Shown here piece by piece: positions 25,892-37,545 of a stretch of 64,000 nucleotides of DNA. Every line of letters begins with the position of its first letter. Positions within the stretch are counted from its first letter, which is position 1. Position numbers and translations under genes: made by a program. The stretch is from Patiria pectinifera. Its lineage: Eukaryota; Echinodermata; Asteroidea; Valvatida; Asterinidae. Location: assembly GCA_029964075.1 (NCBI GenBank), contig CM057142.1:35156392-35220391 (forward strand), read 5' to 3'. The notes below the pieces were generated by a model. That model worked only from the letters and a program-made list of their open reading frames with translations. It made no database searches and was not told where the DNA came from.

Positions 25892-27450
25892 ATTTTCAAA
25901 CAAATCCCAGCTTCATCTCGACCAAAAGCCACATAAAATATTTCTGTTTTCAGCATTCGCAATTCGTTAATCCCGACCACCGTTTTTTTTTAATTGCAAA
26001 CCTATGAGTGATATAATGCCCATCGCCACAAACTGCAAACATTTCCGAGTGGAACACCATTAAAACGAACGATGCTATAGGCCTACCAAACAGACCGCTA
26101 TGCAAAACATATTTTGGCAGTTATATACACCAAACGATAGACCGCGATACTGAACGACATTTTGTGGACAACACTGCGTTTGGTTTCGTGATAATATTGT
26201 ATTTATCTTATACATTTGTATGTTGTTTGTTGTTATTTCCATGTTAATGAAGAAGAACTTGTTAAGTTCGCGTCCAGGCCCCATATTTTTTTTTATTGAT
26301 ATAAAGACTGTGCACCGTGAAAGAAATGCTTGGATACTCACAGAACATTGTACATGTAATAAGAAAGGTGCTGTCCCAATAGCATGTAAATAAAGCGGAC
26401 CTGGCTCTATGTCCACACTGCAGAAACTATATCATGTTAGTCACGGAATGAGCCATTATCTGAATCATAACATAAAATGTTGTTAGAGCTTTGTGATTAC
26501 ATTCGGCGAATCGAGCAAACACGCGACTTCGTTCCAATCTGAAGGCAAATATCCAATCCAAACATTCAATCGGCGGCGGTGTCGAACAATATTTAATTTT
26601 GGCGCGAGAAATCAAACGTCGTTTGCCTCCATTTATTGCGAGATGTGTGTGTGTGTGTTTACCATTTCACCCGATCAGCACGTCGCATCTATTCCAGGCC
26701 ACACGGTTATCGTGTTTATTCCCCGCTTATTCGCAAACAGTACAATTTGTTCTGACAAAACCAAACACAGAGGGTTGTAAGAGTATGGCGCGAAAATTGC
26801 AGTGTGTGTGGCCTTATATAAATGTCTCGTATCCTTTTACACTGCAGCAATATCTAAACTCAATAAAGAATATAACGACATCGCTTGAACGTTGTTTACT
26901 ATTACAACATGTATAACCCTCGGGCACAGTTCTGGAAGGGGCTATACATTAGAACGTGGAGTTAGGTCATCCACTACATTGGTAAGGGATCGATATCATT
27001 TCCGTTACACTGATAATTAATTAATAGCACAATGCGACTCTTAAATCTTACTGCGATACAAGCTAAACGTACTAGTAATTGCAAGTAATGATGGAGAACA
27101 AGGTGTCAATTCATTGGTAAATGTGCTGCAATATGGTGGAAAAAAAAACAATTACGGAAGGACTAGCTAGATATCGCAAGTAAATACAGGTCCCAAAGAA
27201 AAATTGTAATAAAAGTAAAAATATATTTCATTTTCGGCCAAAAAATTGCTTTAAAACTATCAATGCCAAATCCATTATTTTAAGTTAATGTACAGACTCC
27301 CAAGTCACATTCCTATACTTATTCAGTGTATGACAGTAGATTATAGGCTTCAAATGGTATTTTAGATTCAAAGGGATGTTGTTTTCACAGTATATCTAAT
27401 GAAGCTTCCCGGCACAAGAACTCATCAAAATGCAAATGATGTGGACTTAC

Positions 27451-27710
27451 CTTCACATCGAACACGCACCTCACGGAGCGCCAGAGTTCAAGTAAAGCTG
27501 TGTTCGCGATGAAATAACGACCAGAAGACTGCGTGTAATCACAGACTGGACAGTCCAGACAGCAAACGGCAACAATCGTTCGGGAATAATTAAACTCCTC
27601 TGCTATTAAACCGACCCATCTACAACCGTTTGCACACCGCCTACTGGGATAAGCATTGGTGTGGACGTTTATATGTGCCCACCAGCAGTCGTTACTGCGA
27701 CTTATGACGT
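27451..27710 (-). CDS. Candidate Cys-rich coding exon (unverified)
   Basis: On the minus strand a frame without stops runs from a possible acceptor (ATGAAATTTTAG at 27711) to a consensus donor (AAG then GTAAGT at 27450-27445). It encodes 86 codons plus two leading bases. The product begins VISRSNDCWWAHINVHTNAY and includes CANGC, CCLDCPVC and ELWRSVRCVFDVK, with nine cysteines. There is no Met in the frame. The spacing C-W-W, N-x-H-x-N-x-Y-P, C-x3-C recalls the start of IL-17 domains, but later cysteines do not fit well and I give this little weight. The best support is the perfect donor. Chance open frames of this length do occur in this window. Confidence 0.28.
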
Positions 27711-29285
27711 CTAAAATTTCATCAGATAATAAACGGAAGGAGGATGGGCCGAGAGTGGAAAATGACGGGTGGGTTTATCTATGCGGAGTCGGACAAACTA
27801 CCTGTGGTTAATAAAACGCTGTTAATACCTCAACCTTGAACGGTGCTTTTTAGTTAGATCACAAGCCGATAATAGCTGTCGTTTCACTGTAAATCCGGTA
27901 ACGGTTTCTAAAATGTTGGCTTTTACGCGTTTATCTCACCGATGCTCGTTTCACTCGGAGCGCCGATCGTCCGTCAGATATTGTGCTTTCTGAATTCCTG
28001 ATATGAATCCTAAACGTCTTGCACCTGATGTCTTCGAACAGAGCTAAATGCATTGCATGACGTGCCCAAACGATGTCTGTTTTCAAAGAACTGATTCAGT
28101 CATGTGCTGACATCTGATTTCGGCCCTAATGGGCCAACACGCCCGGAAATCCGACTTGGCTTTAACGTCCCATTATCCATAAGACAGAAATAACGCCCAA
28201 AGGACTTGCGTTGATCATACCATACGACTTGCATACCACAAATCGACCAAAATCTCCTGCACAAATTGGCCTTTTATCGTCGAGTTAATCACTTAGTCCG
28301 ATTAAGTGATCTAGGACGATCGACGAGTCACTCTCAAAGCTACTTTAAATTTACAAGCTGTTACACGCCGTTCGCATCCGAAAGAGGCATTGCGGCGACT
28401 GCACATCAGTACAAACCTTACGGAAAAGCTTCTCTCTTAATGGGAAAAGGATTATAAAAAATAATAAAGATCTTAAGAACCTCACAAGGGAAAAAGGGAA
28501 TACATGCGATATTCTCAATTGTTTAACCCACAGCACAGTGAGCATTAATATCCCGCAGTCAAAGTGTAATGGAACCGATAGGCCTACCTAGAAACCAAAA
28601 TGGACAAAGTTACAAAATCAAACCAGATGCCCTAGATTGGATGAGCCCTGTGGTTCGGTCCGTACTTCACGCAAAGGTAAACGTGAAGCAAATGTCACTA
28701 TACATGTATAGTAGTTTTCACGTTCACTGTTGTGAAATCTTGCGTAAACTGGCCTTATAAAAATGGTTCGAAATATTATTATAACGTATAGTCGCACTTA
28801 CAACACAACATGATATATAAGCTTGTTTTGATGTAAGAAGAGTCACAGTTATATCGCTGTGACGGGAAATTTATTACTATTTGGATATCAAAGGAGGCGG
28901 AAAAAACTGGGGGAAAAGAATCTTCCTAGTTAAAGTCACTTTCAACAAACCATAAAAAAGTAAATTTTTCAAGCCAATAGGCGTCGTTATTTGATATCTG
29001 AAGACGGGCCCAAAATATGTTGTACCGCTCCAAGACTTTTTTTCGCGGGATACGAAAAATATCAAGTGACTCTCACAGCGATTTTGCAAGCATATCGTTT
29101 GATGTCATACCTGCCAAGACATCAAAGCCACCCGTATCACGGATCTGGGAAAATGCATTAATGATATTGAGAAGGTGCTTCCGTCGGTGTTTTGTTACTC
29201 AATAAAAACAATATCGCCTTTGGTAAAACTATACCTCCAACACACCGAGAAATTAAAGTGGAGATGAGTTCAGTTCTTGACGTAC

Positions 29286-29474
29286 TTAGAAGCCATCTTC
29301 TCTGCTTGTAGAAATGATGGACGTAACTCGCATCCAAGGCTGGTCTGTGTAAGGCTTTCTTGACAGGGTCAACGTACTCGCTGTTGGCGCATCCATATAC
29401 CGTACCGTCAGATATACACGCCGGCCATCTTCAGTTACTTGTTGCGGGTACTTACCAACACGACAAAAGTCGGC
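29286..29474 (-). CDS. Open frame of unclear status
   Basis: On the minus strand 62 codons are open to a TAA, beginning ADFCRVGKYPQQVTEDGRRV and continuing YLTVRYMDAPTASTLTLSR. Composition is richer in G, C and CpG than the surroundings. The opposite strand is open over the same stretch, which weakens the case. No family was recognised. It could be a terminal exon or a transposon fragment. Confidence 0.15.
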   Translation of the reverse strand, partial: ADFCRVGKYPQQVTEDGRRVYLTVRYMDAPTASTLTLSRKPYTDQPWMRVTSIISTSREDGF

Positions 29475-32008
29475 TTAAATCTACCTGTCCTGGAGCAAGT
29501 GTTTTCTTAACACTGGACACCATTTGAACAATAACTCCCCAAGGCACACTAACGGTTCTAAAACATGTACGCAGAATTTACAATGCACGATAACACGCAA
29601 AAGGTGGAATTGGTGACAATAACTTCTTTCAAGTCCTTGAAATACGAGCACCGAGGCAAAAACCGTTTCTATTATCCCGCTGAAGTTAGAATTACCGAGC
29701 ATTGACACGCTACTCTCAAAGGTCTTCCAGGGATTCTGGACTGAACCATCTCAGGAATCGTTTTAATCTCGACAACATGCCGATCTGAACAAGGCCGAAA
29801 AGACACTTCCGAAGTTCTGGCATTCGGGACAAAATTATATCAGAGAAGATCAGGTAACAACTTACAAAATAACCAAAGACGCCGGGACTCTCTTTTTTTT
29901 TTTTGTACAAAGTGCACCAACCTCTGCATATTATCGAACGCCAGCAAAAGTCACGTTCTTCCTTTCCTTTACGGTTTCTTTCAGAAAGAATACGTCCTTG
30001 ACTAAAATTCTTCGTGACTTTCAGCGTGTATATACAAAAACATTAATATTAACACTGACATTAAAGCAAGCCCGGCATTCATTCTAGGATCAACTCTAAT
30101 TACTTTCAGCTCATGTTCGGCAAAAACCACTCCATTTGTGGCCATAAAAGGTTTGCTTTTTCATTTGCCGTCCTTCAAAGGCTAGATTTGTGACATAAAC
30201 ATTCGGGCATGGCTTGTAACAGTCTTTAGCAAGCACTTTCGAACGACAAATTGAGTCGTAAGTATATTCATAAAACGGCTGCAACACAATGAACACAAGT
30301 GATGACAGTGACTTAATGTCATTAACGTTTTGTATCCCATAATTTTATTTTCAAATCACAGATAATATAAGAAGCCTTAAATTACATATTCAGAAAGAGT
30401 AGTCAGTTCGATCGAAATCTCTGGTTAGCCATTTTTCGGCAAAACTGTTAAACCTTCATCGAACGCACGCAAGAGATAATGGTTGGACCGTAGGCTAGAC
30501 TAATCAGGACTAGCTTACTATTGGATGGCACGCATACATGTATGTACATCCGGGTACCAGGACCGAAGAAGTTCAGTGAAGACGTTCGACCATCGTTCAA
30601 ATTGAGACGGTCACACTGTATTTTAGAGAGCAGGCGCACTGTAAAGTCACATGTGCTCGACCACTTCCGCCAACCAGTATTCCTTCATTTTACTTTATCT
30701 GCATGGCTTGTTGCAGTTACAGACAACTCGGGTGATAGCAAATATTTGCGCGAAACAGTTGATTGAAACCTCGCACTACCGTTTTACGATTACGTTATGA
30801 TAAAGTCAACTATAAGAACCGGATTTGTCTCCACATCCAAACGTATGTCAAAGGCGCCTTGCATTCAAATCACGTCGTATTTACGGTAACTAAAATCGTT
30901 TTCTTTTTACTTTTTCTTATTTATTGTTGCAAATTGCGTACAAAGCATGCCTGATAACTTCAGTCACAGAAAGTTTTGACGAAGTTTGTGATTTGGGAAA
31001 AAGAAAAGAAAAGTGATGACCAACTGAACATGAGGAAGATGTGATTGAAACCCAGCACAATATCACAGGGTGTTCTGTACCTGTGAAGGCAGTGTAATGT
31101 TTCCACATCTTGTGAATGTAAGCTCAGTATAAATATTGTTGTATCGTGTAATGAACCAACATGGTAAGCCTTCATGTAAAATTGAAAGCGAAAGTCATCC
31201 ACAAACCTCAACAGCCTCCTTACAAAACTCATGAGTCATGTTATCTAGAAGTCACGAAGCTGTCCAGCGTTACCGTGTAAGAGGATTTTCATTATGCGGA
31301 AAATCAAAATGAAGGACCAAAGTTAACAAATTGTCTCTTCCGGAGTTCTATATAGTAAAATTAACACTGCAATAATGTGTAAATTGAAGGACTTGGCGCA
31401 CGAGTAAGGTATGGTGCCAAGATGGCAATGGTCAAACTAAAGTAAGGTGTCCTATACCATCACCACCTCACGTTTCAACTAGTCAAACTATAGGGTGAAG
31501 AAAAAATATACAGACAGGGGGACGCCGATAACATAAGCACATGGTGTACTATCAACAATGTGCAGTCAACACAACTGCTCAAAACGTTTCCAATATTTCC
31601 CACTTTATAATAACAATATTTAGTTTGGTTGAGGGAGTGTTTGTTATGCCCTCAAAACACACACTGCCATAAGCAATTCACCCAAGCTTACAAGTGCGAC
31701 GGTAAAATGTGCTGTTTGAAAAACAAGGCTATTGAGGTTTTTTTGTTCGTTATTTTGCAGATCCCATGAAAAAAACGGACTTCATAATAGTACAGATATA
31801 AGTATTTCATCTATGTAAAGTTCAGTCATAACATTCATGCACCCTTGGAAAAGTGCATGGCAATCTTCCTTTCTTCCTTTTCTCATTTGTTTGCCGGTTT
31901 CTTATTCTTCCACTTGCGTGACCCTGATTGGAAACTCGTCTCTTCACGACAACTGTTTCTTCGTACGCCCGTTCTGCCAAGAAACCCATATGCGTAAATT
32001 TTTCCTGT

Positions 32009-32512
32009 CAGTGGCGTAGCCGAGATGGTGGGGTGGCGCGGGTACGCCCCCCACTCGCGGTACATGTACTTGTCACCTGGTCCTTTCCCCCTTGTTCTCT
32101 TATTTTATTCGGAGAGAAAGAAGAAATTCCCAAAGTAGTCCCCCCCCCCCCCGCAAATTGTACCCCCGTTACAATGGCGGATCCAGAACACAATTTTCGG
32201 GGGGGGGGGGCCCAAAAAAAAATTTGGTCCCCAAAAAAGTGGGTCGAAAAAATTACGGCTTTGGGTTAGGGGCCCGCTTAAGGGCCCCGAAAAATTTTTG
32301 GATTCTAGATGCTCTGTGGTGCGATCTGAGGCAATTTCTGACCACTTTAGCCAATGTTTTTTGAGGAAAAGATGGTGGTGTACTCATTGCCTGCCTTTAT
32401 TGCGATGTCACATACAAAAAAAAAATTGGTTTCGTTTTGGGGGGAGGGAGAGGGGCCCATGGCCCCCTTTGGCCCCCCCCCCTGGATCCGCCCTTGCCCC
32501 GTTATGCCACTA
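32009..32512. mobile_element. Outer MITE (CAGTGGCGTAGC ends), split by a nested insertion
   Basis: The left end CAGTGGCGTAGC (32009-32020) pairs with GTTATGCCACTA (32501-32512). Removing the nested element at 32172-32496 and one copy of its 8-bp duplication leaves an element of about 170 bp, close in size and end sequence to the MITE at 18.6 kb. It carries poly-C and the C-rich words CCCCCCACTCGCGG. Confidence 0.7.
32172..32496. mobile_element. Inner hAT-like non-autonomous element with 8-bp TSD
   Basis: The ends are CAATGGCGGATCCAG (32172-32186) and CTGGATCCGCCCTTG (32482-32496), inverted copies with one mismatch. The 8 bp on each side are the same, CCCCGTTA (32164-32171 and 32497-32504). 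An 8-bp duplication with CA..TG ends is typical of hAT elements. The interior is 325 bp with long G and C tracts and no transposase. Confidence 0.82.
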
Positions 32513-32668
32513 CCTCCTCTAAAGGCCCAATTCCCTGCATTTTAACAGGCTCATTAAGACTGCAGTCTAGTCAAAATATCCACGGTTCAGCAGTTTCCAA
32601 TTCCCGTTTTTACTAAATTAAAGCTCTAAAAATGGACGTAGGAGTTCATAAAACATTCAACAACCAAC

Positions 32669-32765
32669 CTTGAAAACGAGCAGCCATCTTCAACCGCACC
32701 CATTAACAGGCGGCGCCACACTCAACGGTCCGTGTCAATTTCTTAATAGTTTACATATATAGGAA
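32669..32765 (-). promoter_or_regulatory. Candidate promoter with short first coding exon
   Basis: On the minus strand a TATA-like CTATATATG (about 32763-32755) is followed 70 bp later by AAGATGGCTGCTCG. This is an ATG (32685-32687) in good Kozak context that also resembles a YY1 site at a start codon. It opens a six-codon frame, MAARFQ, ending CAAG before GTTGGT, a possible donor. It ends in phase 1, which would join in frame to the candidate exon at 27710 (supplying the G of GAC). Phase agreement has a one-in-three chance of being accidental, so the link is only a suggestion. Confidence 0.2.
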
Positions 32766-34115
32766 GCTGCGCCAGGGATCCGTCAGTCATGCATGTCCAT
32801 TGCGAGGATTGCACGTTCAAGGTTATATAGGCTATTGAAAGACGTTGATGAAAGCCTGGGTTACGTGATTGCCGAATGGGTAGGGGGGAAAAGGTCGCAA
32901 GGTTCTGAGATAACACACTCCCTAGAAAGGTTATCGGTACTATCTTTGGTTAAAGCATAGCGGATAGAGGCATCGTACTTTACCATTTAAACATATTTGT
33001 TTTTGGTAATTGGAAGCACATCTATATCCATTTTATGGTTCAAAAAATCAACTTGTACATCTATAATGTTAGAGGAAAATCTCGAAAAGTAGTTAACTTT
33101 TTAGTGAGTGACTTCAACCACGATCACGATTTAGTATGTCTCCTTGGCTTTTTCTTGCATAGGTCCTGTATTTCTTAAAAATAATCTTGCACATCACGTA
33201 CATGTATGTATAAAAAAGTCTTTAGAAGTCGTAACAAAACCGACTATATTAGTCACATTACAACGTGTTCATATAAGATACCGGGTACTTTATTAATTGA
33301 ACATACCCGCTTCGAATCAAGAGCGACAGTGGTACATTCGATGTATTTTGCACGGCATAACACGATAATGTTTCTTAAATAAAAAATGAAATGCAAAAAC
33401 CACAGTCTCTTTATGATATCATAGCCACTGATTCAGAACCAAAAGCCAGTTTGGATGAGCACTGTCAGCTGGCACGACCATAATGACATGAATGTATTTC
33501 ATGAATTGTTAACTGTTGCATTAGATGGCGCCAGAATATAAAAGCAGGCATAATGCAGCCTTATTTTTCTGCCATTTTTTTTAAATCTGGCTTTAAACAT
33601 TAGGGGATGTTTCATTACAAACTTTGAATTATTTATGGAAGCAGACTGGAATTAATTAGTCATTAACTTGCTTTCATTTGTCTTCACAAGTTCCAAAAAA
33701 TGAGATTTTACATCACCTTCAATTGAATATGGCCGACTCGTGCATAAGGTGCATAAGGCACATTGTTTAAAGAAATGTTCATCCTTCAATATACATTCAA
33801 GAGTATAGCTCCGTTTGCAGGAAGAGGTATACACTTTAATTAACCCAGCGCCTGTGCCATGGTGCTGTTCAGCATTGAAATGTGTAAAGCACAAACATTA
33901 TTTTTTTGCAAAAAGAAAGGTTACCAACCAATACGTCAGGTGATGCATGAAGGTTATGACTGGTGAGCTCCTGATTGTTGTGTAGCACACACATTAGCAA
34001 GGCAATATTTGTTCTGTACTAAGTAGCTCAAAGACTTTGGGTCATTATCAATATCATTTTCAGTTTCGCCTACAGACCACGAACAGATTTATCCGCTGGC
34101 TTTGATTGGTGGTGC

Positions 34116-34137
34116 ACATGTACATGTACATGTACAT
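34116..34137. repeat. (ACATGT)n microsatellite
   Basis: ACATGTACATGTACATGTAC plus two bases. The same palindromic word is scattered through the right half of the window (for example 45226-45242 and 61078-61099). Confidence 0.9.
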
Positions 34138-34777
34138 CACATCATGTGTACTGACCTACTTGTGGCCACAGAAGTTCTTTCGGGATGTGGGTTTTTTGCT
34201 TTTTTCAAAGGGGTGCGCTAAGTGAGTGTCCTGTGTTCCATCGTCCAACAGTTTATGACCTGCCGACTTTTGTCAGTCTTTGATGAATAGATTGACCAAA
34301 TAGGGGAGGGAATCTTATCGGATGCCAGTGTAAAAACGTCGGCACTTCAGACGGCACTTCTCATATGTATTGGGTACACGATGATTCGTCATCACGTAGT
34401 ACTTTTCGGCACTTTGTCCAAATCTTTGAGGGATACAGTCGCTGAGCCTCGTTTCGCTGGTTTCGGCTGAGATGGAAAAAGGAGAACAAAACAGAGAAAA
34501 AAAACCTGAGGTTATTATATACTTATCTGGCGATCGCCATTACTGAGGAGGCCCCAAGCTCACACGGATATCGCACGCGTTCTTATTTTGAGGCGCGCGT
34601 GCAATGTTAAAATCTTTGGTCAAAGGAGCGCACTTACACGTACCACCAGTCCGGTCCGCGAGGATGGTGCCAACTCAGAAATGGTCTCTAATAATCGTGG
34701 TCGTCTGATAAAGCCATTAGCTCAAACAATAGTGATGAGTGAGGTTGGGGAAAACTAAAGGAATAGACAAGTGTTGT

Positions 34778-34943
34778 TTGAGGCTTTTCATGCATGGTGG
34801 AGTTATAGTAAATAGGGAAGTAGGTTTGCGGGTACACCATGGACAAAATATCTTTTGTGAGGAAGTGTTGGCTCGGAAGAAAGCCGGTGGTGAGAGCAAG
34901 GTCTCTACGTTTGGAACTGTGCATTCTGTTCGTCTTTAGGAGA
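34778..34943 (-). mobile_element. Diverged copy of the 14.7-kb repeat family
   Basis: On the minus strand this stretch follows the 14.7-kb repeat in order: CTAAAGACGAACAG with CAGTTCCAAACGTAGAGACC, then GGCTTTCTTCCGAGCC in the place of the second hairpin, then CACAAAAGATATTTTGTCCA, TGGTGTACCCGCAAACC and CACCATGCATG. The 14.7-kb copy has CACAAAAGATATTTATTCAC, TGGTGCTACCGCAAAC and CACCATGCAAACC. It is single-armed here, without an inverted partner. Confidence 0.7.
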
Positions 34944-35947
34944 CTGAAGAAATAGACCTTATGCATTGCAGGTATCCCAGAGGTTGTTCTTTCCTTGTTA
35001 AAGTAGTCACAATGAATGCACAAAAGGTTCACTCATGCATATCCAAGCCATACCAAACCGTTACCCTCTGACTCTGCCTGAGTAGGCCTATTAAAGTCTA
35101 TTGCAGATCTGTGTCAGTAAATAAAATGTTGCCCCTCGTTTCAAGTTCACAAAAGAATCACATTAAACTTCGTTTTTACTTTAGTTTTGAAAGTTTGTAT
35201 CCAAAACCTACTGTTTTGTTGGAAGACGACTGTTACATTTTAATTAGTTTTAATGATTTTTGAGATTCCTCAGTACTTTGCAGTACCAAGGTTTACAGAA
35301 TAGCTGTAAAAAAAGAAGAAGTGCATTTGAGGGTAAATGAAACAGTTAGCCTCTTTCAAATGATTTCAGGAAAGGGGTTAAAATCTGTCACTCAAAGAGA
35401 GCCAGGACTCAAGGCAACGAATGCTATCAAAGCGGATGCCATTGCAAGGCTGTGTCAAACTAAATCAAAATAGCATTTTGACAATTTAAAGATTCTTTAA
35501 TTTGTTTTAATTAACTCATCATCAAGCGTCCCTGAATTTATTTACGCGTCTCTGCCGGCATAGCCTTGGTCGAGCCGCTCATGGTCATCCACATCTCGTT
35601 AGCGGCTCCTAATGAACCCCTCAATTCAAGGTGTTAACCCAAATTAGGCGGTCGCATTCCGCCACTGACAAATGAATACTTAATGAGGGCAATTCATTAG
35701 CGAGTTCTAGGTGTTGTTTTTTTTATCTCTCTTCGTTTGCTTTCATCCTATTGGCTGTTGTTGATTTTGCATAGGTGAGTATTTCAAAACAAGTTTGCAA
35801 TTAGGGTGCACACACGCGAGGAGCGACTGCTGCGCAAAGGCCGCGCGAGAAAACAAAGGCACTGCCTGAAAGCTTCATCTCAAATCAAAATAAACACAGA
35901 TTAAGAAAAAAATCTTGTTCAGAGGGATGAAAAGGTCAGACGAGAGC

Positions 35948-35970
35948 TTCATTAGCTTTCGCTAATGAGA
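35948..35970. promoter_or_regulatory. Inverted TAAT homeodomain-like sites
   Basis: TTCATTAGC and GCTAATGAG face each other across four bases. ATTA/TAAT cores are homeodomain binding words. Other copies lie 230-320 bp upstream (CTTAATGAGG, ATTCATTAGC, CCTAATGAAC). No direct evidence of function. Confidence 0.25.
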
Positions 35971-37286
35971 GTGTACCGAGTCTCCCTCTCCCGATCCTGC
36001 GTAGAGATTCCAGTGAAACACCTTTGGCAACTGCACAGCCTTACCTTCCATATACTGTGGACGTTCCTTTGTATTAGTGTAGTTTAAAAACCGGAGGAAA
36101 AAAACTCGGTTTTTTGCACTATGAAAACTATTTTAACTCAGTTTTGTTATCATGATTTCCTTGAGTGTTCCTCTTCATTTTGCGACTTATAACCCCAACC
36201 CAAAAATGTCCCTAAATCTGTTATCCAGAAAGGGGGAACCTAGTGTAGACGTATGCTGGTCCACAAAGCGTTCACGCTTCCTGCATCCTGTGGACTCTTT
36301 TGTTCACAGCTCCACAAAGAGTATGTATAGGTTAGAGCACACTCGATTAAAGATCCAATAGTGTTGCCAGTAGCTCGCAGTTCTTTTCGCGCGTAATTAT
36401 TCCTAACCCCGCCGACTCGATTAATTCACTCTGGTTGTCCCGGCCGCCTATTGGGGTTCCGCTTTACCATGCAGGCAACATATACATTTTAATGGGACTC
36501 TTAAATGATTTGAAGGTTTAGGTAATAACAGCACTGGATATTGGTGCCAAAATAAAAAGCAATCATCCCCTCTACGTAAAACGGTTTGGTCCATTACCAT
36601 TACGGATTACAAGGGGCATACTGTAATGTGCCGATAGTATAACAAGGGTATATCCGATATATGAATTGAGCAAACCCAATCAAGAGATTAACTGGGACCC
36701 CCAATGAATGCTCAGTTGCCCGTGCAGAAACCTATTAACACGATATTGACACAATGAGGTTCTATTAGTGGGCGTGGGGATGCGCATCTCTCGTCAATAT
36801 TTACCTTGCAATTTACTTCATGAACACACTAGATATTCCCCAGGTTTCTAAAGTCAATATCATTTCCATGCATTTTTAATGACGCCGAAAACAGCTTGCC
36901 ATTTAAAAGGTGGCGGAGAAAGGTATGACTGTATAATTAACTCTGTGCTGAGCTTAACATTCTTGATGTAAATTCAAATGAATGCAGCTGGTGATTGTAG
37001 TGGGTGGGTAGGTTTAGTATTTCATTGAGTAGCGTTATGAACGGCACCACATCTATAACAGCATTATGACTGTTATGGAAAATTATACCACGAGCCAGTT
37101 GATTTTAAGAGAGGAAAATGAACGACTTTTAAAGGAAAGGAGACTCAACTCTTGTACGAGGAAAACTTCTGCATTTAAAAAGATAATATAGTGTTGGTTG
37201 ATGGGTTTGAAGAAGCCCACCCCAAACAGGGGCATGCATGACACCAAAGAAGAGAGGTCTCAAGAATAGCTCACTGCAAGGTGACA

Positions 37287-37545
37287 GCTCTATGTTCCGA
37301 CATGTTCCGACACCCCTATGTTCCGACAACCTGCACATACAATTAGGGTTAGGGTTAGGGTTAAGGTTAGGGTTAGGGTAATCGTTAGGAATATGAGCAG
37401 TCGGAACCCATAGGTGTGTCGGAAAGTAGGTGTGTCGGATCCGGAACGTAAGTGTGTCGGAGCCTAGGTGTGTCAGAACCAAGTGTGTCGGAACACACAG
37501 GTGTGTCGGAGCATAGGTGTATCGGAGCAAAGGTGTGTAACCCAC
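37287..37545. repeat. TTCCGACAC minisatellite with opposite orientation on either side of TTAGGG
   Basis: Left of the TTAGGG tract the units read CTATGTTCCGACA on the plus strand (three units from about 37290). Right of it the complement, AGGTGTGTCGGAAC or close variants, is repeated about eight times to 37545. The unit period is about 17-22 bp and irregular. Confidence 0.85.
37343..37379 (+). repeat. Interstitial telomere-like TTAGGG tract
   Basis: Six consecutive units of TTAGGG, one written TTAAGG, on the plus strand. TTAGGG is the usual metazoan telomere repeat. The tract is internal, sits inside a minisatellite (37287-37545), and is not flanked by any recognisable subtelomeric gene. Confidence 0.9.

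Larger units (their letters stand above)
22444..27444. other. No gene recognised
   Basis: Holds the two copies of a 50-bp dispersed repeat. A plus-strand frame of 126 codons (25185-25562) begins SKIGLPSRPTFARLADDRAL in a CpG-rich setting, and a 133-codon minus frame sits at 22733-23134. Neither resembles a known family and both may be chance. Confidence 0.5.
32770..37286. other. Region where the NDUFAF5 3' end should lie; no exon found
   Basis: The last NDUFAF5 exon and its 3' UTR are expected somewhere left of 37975, but no matching segment was recognised here. Features seen: TAAT-rich stretches at 35.52-35.72 kb, a TCATTAGC-tttc-GCTAATGA inverted pair near 35950-35970, and a CpG-rich block with CCGACTCGATTAATTC and CCGGCCGCCTATTGG at 36.39-36.46 kb. 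Confidence 0.5.
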
